Shown piece by piece: positions 43,444-48,016 of a stretch of DNA of 48,016 nucleotides. The stretch comes from Phycisphaeraceae bacterium (GTDB taxonomy: Bacteria; Planctomycetota; Phycisphaerae; Phycisphaerales; Phycisphaeraceae): positions 1-48,016 of the forward strand of contig JADLAP010000056.1 in NCBI GenBank assembly GCA_020848195.1, given 5' to 3'. A program made the translations under genes and the position numbers. Position 1 is the first letter of the stretch. The number at the start of each line of letters is the position of its first letter. The notes under the pieces were generated by a model. That model saw only the letters and a program-made list of their open reading frames with translations, was not told the DNA's origin and did not search any database.

Positions 43444-44784
43444 ATGAACAAGCAGTCAATCTTGCGTGCGGGCGTAGGCCGGGCGGACATCACGCCCGCG
43501 CTGGGCACGGCGCTGATGGGCTATCCCGATCCGCTGATGCAGCGAACCGCCACGAGCGTGCGTGATCCGCTGCACGCCACCGCGCTGGCGCTGCAACAGG
43601 GCGACGAGACAGCGATAATCCTGAGCCTCGACATCACGATCATCGATGATTCACAGGTGCTGGTGATTCGTGAGATCATCGAGAACACGCTCGGTATTCC
43701 CGGCGATCGGGTATCGCTCTGCGCGATCCAGACGCACAGCGCGCCGAGGACGATTCGCGCCTGGGGCTGGTGCGAGATCGATGAGCCTTACGTGAACGAC
43801 GTGATGATCCCCGGCGCGGTCCGCGCGGCGGAGGTCGCCTGGCGCAGCATGGTTCCCGTGCGCGTGGGCATCGCCGAGACACAGAGTCACGTCGGCGTCA
43901 ACCGTCGCGGCATTCATCCGAACCATGGCGTGGGTCTGGGCGTCAATCCGTGGGCGGCGTATGACCCGACCATGACCGTGCTGCGGTTTGAAAGCGCCAG
44001 GGGTCCGCTGGCGAACGTGGTGCATTACGGCGCGCATCCGACGGTGCTGGGATCGTGGAGCCAGGTGATCTCGCGGGACTGGCCTGGGATCATGATCGAC
44101 CGGATGGAGCAACTCACGAAGGCGACGACGCTGTATCTCAACGGCGCGGTGGGCGACATCGCGCCGCGGACCAATTCCATGGGCGCGGTGGGCGACGTCG
44201 AAGCGGCCTTGTGGGAAGCTGGCGCGGCGGCGGCGATGGACGCCATGCGGGCCTGGCGCTCCATCAAGGACCTGCGCGACCTCGACCTGGCGGTGGCCAC
44301 GTCCACGCTGATGCTGCCTCATCGTCCACTGACGCCGATGGAAGAAGCGAAGCGGGAGCTGGCCAAAGCGGAGCCGAACAAGGATACACCAGGCCAGGGC
44401 ATCTGCGATTATCTGCACTGGAAGTCCGTGGTGGAAGCGTACAGCCGACCCGTGCAGACCAGCAGGCCGTACCGACAGGTCATTACCTCGCTGGGGCCGG
44501 TGGCGATGGTCCCCTTCCCCGGCGAACCGTTCGCCGAAACGGTGCTGCGCCTGCGCCATGTCAGCCCGTTCGCCCACACGCTGGCGCTGAGCACATCCTG
44601 CGGCTGCAACGGCTATTTCCCTTCCCGTGAATCGCTGCACCGCGGCGGGTACGAAACCTGGGTCGGCCGGGCGTTCGGTCCTTACCTGCTGTCGGAAACC
44701 ATCGATGACGCGCTGGTCGACCTGAACCTTGCGGAACTGGAACCGCTGTGGTCGAAGCTGAATCCGCCGCTGGCTGAGGTGTGA
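43444..44784 (+). CDS. Neutral/alkaline ceramidase-like domain protein
   Basis: It encodes 446 residues starting 13 bp after purD. Family marks are the N-terminal AGVGRADITPALGTALMGY, IQTHSAPRT (the zinc-site histidine region), VHYGAHPTVLG, RDWPGIMIDRME, and LNGAVGDIAPR. No signal peptide is seen, so it would act in the cytoplasm, unlike secreted ceramidases. In Planctomycetes this family is large and its members are not shown to be ceramidases; the natural substrate is unknown. Co-transcription with purD is likely from the spacing. Confidence 0.87.
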   Translation: MNKQSILRAGVGRADITPALGTALMGYPDPLMQRTATSVRDPLHATALALQQGDETAIILSLDITIIDDSQVLVIREIIENTLGIPGDRVSLCAIQTHSAPRTIRAWGWCEIDEPYVNDVMIPGAVRAAEVAWRSMVPVRVGIAETQSHVGVNRRGIHPNHGVGLGVNPWAAYDPTMTVLRFESARGPLANVVHYGAHPTVLGSWSQVISRDWPGIMIDRMEQLTKATTLYLNGAVGDIAPRTNSMGAVGDVEAALWEAGAAAAMDAMRAWRSIKDLRDLDLAVATSTLMLPHRPLTPMEEAKRELAKAEPNKDTPGQGICDYLHWKSVVEAYSRPVQTSRPYRQVITSLGPVAMVPFPGEPFAETVLRLRHVSPFAHTLALSTSCGCNGYFPSRESLHRGGYETWVGRAFGPYLLSETIDDALVDLNLAELEPLWSKLNPPLAEV

Positions 44785-44825
44785 AGACCCATTCACAACG
44801 ACGCGTTTTGCCGTGTTCGGGAATG

Positions 44826-44850
44826 CGCGACAAGTCGCGGCGCTACGTCA
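44826..44850. repeat. 25-bp repeat, copy 2
   Basis: It is identical to 28671-28695: self-complementary CGCGACAAGTCGCG followed by GCGCTACGTCA. It lies 41 bp after the ceramidase-like gene, again downstream of a plus-strand stop codon. Confidence 0.75.
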
Positions 44851-45074
44851 ATGTCGGATCACGATCAAAAGACTCAACGCGTGATGTGGACTGGCGCTAA
44901 GCTCGCGCTATCATGATTTCACCCTCCCGCCAGCGCGACGCCGCGATGCGTCGGGCTTGTGAACTGGACATCCAAGGCGTCGAAGCCGGGCCACGTGGCC
45001 GGTGCGGACATTGATCCAGGGTCGAAGACGGCATGGGAGGCAAGTCTTTCGCATCTCGGAATTTGCCTAATCTC

Positions 45075-45117
45075 TTGACGTCCATTGACGAATTGTTTAT
45101 CTACTTATCCCTATAAT
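45075..45117 (+). promoter_or_regulatory. Promoter region of the respiratory gene cluster
   Basis: TTGACG (45075-45080), 17 bp, TATCTA (45098-45103) forms a good sigma-70 promoter with the same -10 as that at 14669. A second TTGACG (45085-45090) and a perfect TATAAT (45112-45117) are also present but 21 bp apart. The segment is strikingly A/T-rich in a GC-rich window. Confidence 0.6.
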
Positions 45118-45157
45118 TCAACCTGCGGTCCTTTCCCGCCAAGCCAAGGGCTGACGT

Positions 45158-45772
45158 ATGGATGAGAAAACACGGTCGCGTCTGATTCAGGATCATCTGG
45201 AATCGATCCGCCAGCTTCAGGCCGAGGCGGCAGTGGAGGCTGGGGGCAAGACGATGACCTGGCCGCCGCGGGGGTATTACTGGGTGTTTCAGACGGTGGC
45301 GGGGCTGACACTCGGCGGCTTGGGTGCAATGGTCAGCCTGGGCGTGAACATCCTCGGCGCGTTGATCGTCGGCGTGCCTCCGCTGAAGCTCATTCAGGTG
45401 TACCTGACGTTTCCCATGGGACAACGCGCGCTGGAGCTTGGACCTCATGAAGCCGGGGCGGCATACTTTGTCGGCTGTCTGCTCTATCTGGTTACCGGTG
45501 GGCTGTACGGCATCGGCTTCCATCTCTTCATGACGTGGTACTACGATGACGCGAACTTCAGCAAGCGGTTCATCGTCGGCTCCGTCGTGGGGCTGGGCAT
45601 CTGGTTCGTCAATTTCTATCTTGTGCTCAGTTGGCTTCAGCCGGCGCTGCTCGGCGGGAACTGGATTGTCCGGGAAGTGCCGATCTGGATCGGAGCGGGT
45701 ACGCACCTGGTCTTCGCGTGGACCATGGTGCTGGTGCAGAACTGGAGTGCGTTCGATCCACGCAGTCGATGA
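45158..45772 (+). CDS. Four-helix inner-membrane protein upstream of cytochrome genes
   Basis: It encodes 204 residues. After a charged cytoplasmic N-terminus (MDEKTRSRLIQDHLESIRQL) come about four hydrophobic segments, at about 43-72, 104-128, 138-163 and 176-196, the last two being IVGSVVGLGIWFVNFYLVLS and the region around LVFAWTMVLVQ. No family was recognised. Its stop overlaps the cytochrome c start (ATGA), so it is coupled to a respiratory operon. A role in oxidase assembly or as a subunit is inferred from context. Confidence 0.7.
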   Translation: MDEKTRSRLIQDHLESIRQLQAEAAVEAGGKTMTWPPRGYYWVFQTVAGLTLGGLGAMVSLGVNILGALIVGVPPLKLIQVYLTFPMGQRALELGPHEAGAAYFVGCLLYLVTGGLYGIGFHLFMTWYYDDANFSKRFIVGSVVGLGIWFVNFYLVLSWLQPALLGGNWIVREVPIWIGAGTHLVFAWTMVLVQNWSAFDPRSR

Positions 45773-46926
45773 TGGGATTTTCCATGACGAGTCTCGTACG
45801 AAAACGCAAACATCGGGCATGGGGTCAGACGGCGCTGCTGGCGGTGGGTTTGACCGGCACACTGGGCTTGCTGCTCGGCGCGGATGCCAGCCAGACGCCA
45901 CCGCCGGCGGCGACGGATTCGACAGCCGCGGCGAAGGCGAAGAATCCATATGCCCTGGACCACTTCCACACCAACGAGCCGGGCGAATACGTCAACTACA
46001 ACCAGCGTCAGCGCCTGATCGGTCTGGGCCTGGAAATCTACACGACCCACTGCGCCGGTTGCCATGGCGATCAGGGCGACGGCGACGGCCCGGCGGCGGC
46101 GAGGCTTCTCGTCAAGCCCCGCAACTTCAAGGCTGGCGTGTTCAAATTCCGATCCACGAAACAGCTTCAACTGCCCCTGGAAGCCGACCTGCACCGCACG
46201 ATCACCAAGGGTCTTCCGGGGGCGAGCATGCCGGCGTTTCCGCTGATGCCGGAGAACGATCGCGTCGCGGTGATCGAGTACCTCAAGACCTTCGTGCCCG
46301 ACTGGGACAAGCTGGCCAGGCAGCGCGAAGTGGTCCCCGTGCCGCTGGCGCCGATGGACTTCGGCAGCGAGGAACGCATCGGCCGCGGGCGCGTGGTCTA
46401 TCTGACCATGCAGTGCGGAAGGTGCCACGGCATGGAGGGCGCGGGAACGAATGCGACCATCGGCTATGTCGATGACCCGGCGCTGGGCCACATCCGTCCG
46501 CGCAACTTCACCCGAGGCCGATACCGCGGCGGCAATAATCCTGAAGATGTCTACCGCACGTTCAACACCGGGCTTGGCGGCGCGATGCCCAAGTTCGACG
46601 CCTCCGTCATCCTCTACGCCAACCAGCAGACGCTGGCGACGCAGACGGCCTACATGTTCCCCGGCGAAATGAAGAAGCTCGAACCCTACGCCAAACAGTT
46701 CGCCGCCGATCCCGGCGCCCTCTTCAAGCTCACCGAAACCGAAAAACAGCAGCTCGTCGAACGCAACAACTGGGACCTGGTGTCCTACGTGCTGTCGCTG
46801 ACAAAAGACCCCAAGCCCACCGCCCCGCCACCCGCGCCGGAAGTTGCTCCCGCAGCTGAGGCGGGAACGGGCAAGGCGGAAGGGAACCAGACGGATTCGA
46901 CTTCGGGAGATGCCGATGGCTACTGA
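45769..46926 (+). CDS. Membrane-anchored or exported di-heme cytochrome c
   Basis: It encodes 385 residues from the ATG overlapping the previous stop; 45784 is an alternative. A basic start and hydrophobic core (TALLAVGLTGTLGLLLGA) form a signal or anchor. Two class I heme sites are present: CAGCH at 95-99 and CGRCH at 216-220, each followed by a plausible Met ligand (GASMPAF, GGAMPKF). A Pro/Ala-rich tail ends the protein. It resembles the di-heme CcoP-type electron donor in function but not clearly in sequence. The oxidase gene overlaps its 3' end. Confidence 0.88.
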   Translation: MMGFSMTSLVRKRKHRAWGQTALLAVGLTGTLGLLLGADASQTPPPAATDSTAAAKAKNPYALDHFHTNEPGEYVNYNQRQRLIGLGLEIYTTHCAGCHGDQGDGDGPAAARLLVKPRNFKAGVFKFRSTKQLQLPLEADLHRTITKGLPGASMPAFPLMPENDRVAVIEYLKTFVPDWDKLARQREVVPVPLAPMDFGSEERIGRGRVVYLTMQCGRCHGMEGAGTNATIGYVDDPALGHIRPRNFTRGRYRGGNNPEDVYRTFNTGLGGAMPKFDASVILYANQQTLATQTAYMFPGEMKKLEPYAKQFAADPGALFKLTETEKQQLVERNNWDLVSYVLSLTKDPKPTAPPPAPEVAPAAEAGTGKAEGNQTDSTSGDADGY

Positions 46927-48016
46927 TGTGAATTTCAAACCCGTTCCACAGCCCGCCCCCGGCCCCGGAAGCGGCCCCGGAAGCAGCGGATCGACGCCGG
47001 CTGTCACGCCCCTTGAGCCGCTGGTCTGCCAGCCTTTGGTCAAGTGGCATCTGGCGTTCGCGTTCCTCTGGTTCACCATCGCGCTGCTGGCGGGGCTGTT
47101 CTATTCGACGCAGTTCCTTCAGCACTGGGTGCTGCCGAAGTGGGCGATCCTTTCGCCCGGCAGGATTCGGATGGTGCATACCAACCTGATCGCCTTCGGC
47201 TGGCTGACCAACGGATTCTTCGCCATGCTCTACTGGACGGTGCCCCGCCTGACGGGCCGGCGCGTCACCAGCGTGAAGCTCGGATGGGCGATCCTCGGCG
47301 CGTGGAACCTGATCATCTTCGCCACCTGGATCGGTCTGCACATCGGGCAGGCGCAGGCGATCGAATGGGGCGAGACGCCGGTGTGGGTGGACCCCTTCGT
47401 CGTGGTGGGCGCGATCCTGATCTGGGCGCAGCTTTATCCGCCGATCATCCGGAGCAAAGAAAAGGCGATGTACGTCTCGCTCTGGTACTTCTCGGCGGGG
47501 TTCATCTGGCTGGGCCTGACGTACATCATGGGCAACTTCTTTCCGCAGTATCTCGTGGCGGGCAACGCGGCCGGGCCTCTGCTGGGGCTGTACATTCATG
47601 ACCTCGTCGGCCTGTGGGTGACGCCCATGGGCTGGGGCATGATGTACTTTTTCGTGCCGATTCTGCTGAAAAAGCCCATCTGGTCGCACGCCCTGTCGCT
47701 GGTGGGTTTCTGGGGTCTGGCGTTCTTCTATCCGCTCCAGGGCGTCCACCACTTCCTCGGCTCGCCGATTCCCATGTTCGCCCAGTACAGTGCCGTGGTC
47801 AGCACGATCGCCATCGAGATCGTCGTGACCACCGTGGTGATCAACTTCTACATGACGTGGCGCGGCGAGGAACACACGCTCAAGGACAATATCGCCGTGC
47901 GCTGGTTCTGGGTCGGCGCGCTCAACTACTTCATCACCTGCCTTCAGTGCTCCTTCCAGGTCACGCTGACCTTCCAGACGATCATCCACTTCACCGACTG
48001 GGTCGTCGGCCACGCG
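46916..48016 (+). CDS. Heme-copper oxidase subunit I, CcoN-like (3' end outside window)
   Basis: The gene starts at the ATG at 46916, overlapping the cytochrome stop by 11 bp, and is still open at the last base; 367 codons are visible. A disordered N-terminus is followed by membrane helices. The low-spin heme histidine is in RMVHTNLIAFGWLTNG. The CuB region has YIHDLVGLWVTPMGWGMMYF and GVHHFLGSPIPMFAQYS, the spacing of cbb3-type (C family) subunit I. Members reduce oxygen with cytochrome c electrons. A NorB-like nitric oxide reductase is less likely as its motif differs. CcoO and other subunits should lie further right. Confidence 0.85.
   Translation, partial: MATDVNFKPVPQPAPGPGSGPGSSGSTPAVTPLEPLVCQPLVKWHLAFAFLWFTIALLAGLFYSTQFLQHWVLPKWAILSPGRIRMVHTNLIAFGWLTNGFFAMLYWTVPRLTGRRVTSVKLGWAILGAWNLIIFATWIGLHIGQAQAIEWGETPVWVDPFVVVGAILIWAQLYPPIIRSKEKAMYVSLWYFSAGFIWLGLTYIMGNFFPQYLVAGNAAGPLLGLYIHDLVGLWVTPMGWGMMYFFVPILLKKPIWSHALSLVGFWGLAFFYPLQGVHHFLGSPIPMFAQYSAVVSTIAIEIVVTTVVINFYMTWRGEEHTLKDNIAVRWFWVGALNYFITCLQCSFQVTLTFQTIIHFTDWVVGHA

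Larger units (their letters stand above)
44785..45157. other. Intergenic region of 373 bp with repeat and promoter
   Basis: Nothing in this stretch is convincingly coding; the longest forward frame from an ATG has about 33 codons with no conserved feature. It contains the 25-bp repeat at 44826-44850 and an A/T-rich promoter-like segment at 45075-45117 just before the next gene. GCTAAGCTCGCGC near 44900 may form small stems. Confidence 0.7.

Noticed and set aside
44911-45012. A 33-codon forward frame in the intergenic region before the respiratory genes
   Set aside because: No ribosome-binding site, no conserved feature and normal background composition.

Overview
This is a high-GC, gene-dense bacterial chromosome segment of housekeeping and accessory genes. 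The gene set suggests a planctomycete, most likely of the Phycisphaerae: UroD-like and ceramidase-like accessory enzymes, several Gfo/Idh oxidoreductases, AraC regulators, PVC-type domain families such as DUF3467, and many short palindromic repeats between genes. The lineage is inferred from gene content; no rRNA is present to confirm it.

Layout. 1-9268 (+): the 3' part of metK, then ptsI (Enzyme I), an RNase E/G with a long disordered tail, dxr, an inverted-repeat element, and an RseP-type site-2 protease. 9285-17711 (-): an AraC regulator and a cell-envelope block read right to left: lnt, a HEAT-repeat protein, a membrane-anchored coiled-coil protein, a small membrane protein, mreB, mreC, mreD and another small membrane protein. 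17876-19797: a divergent AraC regulator / UroD-like pair. 19959-25919 (+): both subunits of a type IIA topoisomerase, with three ATGA-overlapped genes between them (DUF4258 protein, small partner, exported hydrolase-like protein). 25967-28648 (+): a lipoprotein, an alpha/beta hydrolase and an AraC regulator. 28734-37448: efp, two Gfo/Idh oxidoreductases, a tandem-DUF3467 protein, a PaaI thioesterase, an outer-membrane porin / small accessory protein / sodium symporter operon, and a tRNA with anticodon CAT. 37679-41199 (-): a PHP phosphoesterase, a DsbD-type thiol:disulfide transporter and an exported redoxin. 41330-44784 (+): a sulfotransferase-like gene, purD and a ceramidase-like gene. 45158-48016 (+): a membrane protein, a di-heme cytochrome c and a CcoN-type oxidase subunit I cut by the window edge.

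How the genes fit together. The block from lnt to mreD covers envelope building: lipoprotein acylation, the MreBCD elongation scaffold and associated membrane proteins. The porin, accessory protein and symporter form a plausible outer-to-inner membrane uptake route. DsbD plus redoxin form a periplasmic reducing branch. The right edge is a respiratory operon.

Repeats are the most striking non-coding feature. At least four families occupy intergenic spaces: an inverted element with arms built from a 10-bp unit, a 40-nt hairpin whose ends are fixed while its inner stem changes in both arms, a 17-nt hairpin embedded in a larger inverted element, and a 25-bp palindrome-containing repeat. One repeat copy supplies the start codon and positive region of the DsbD signal peptide, and another supplies a stop codon.
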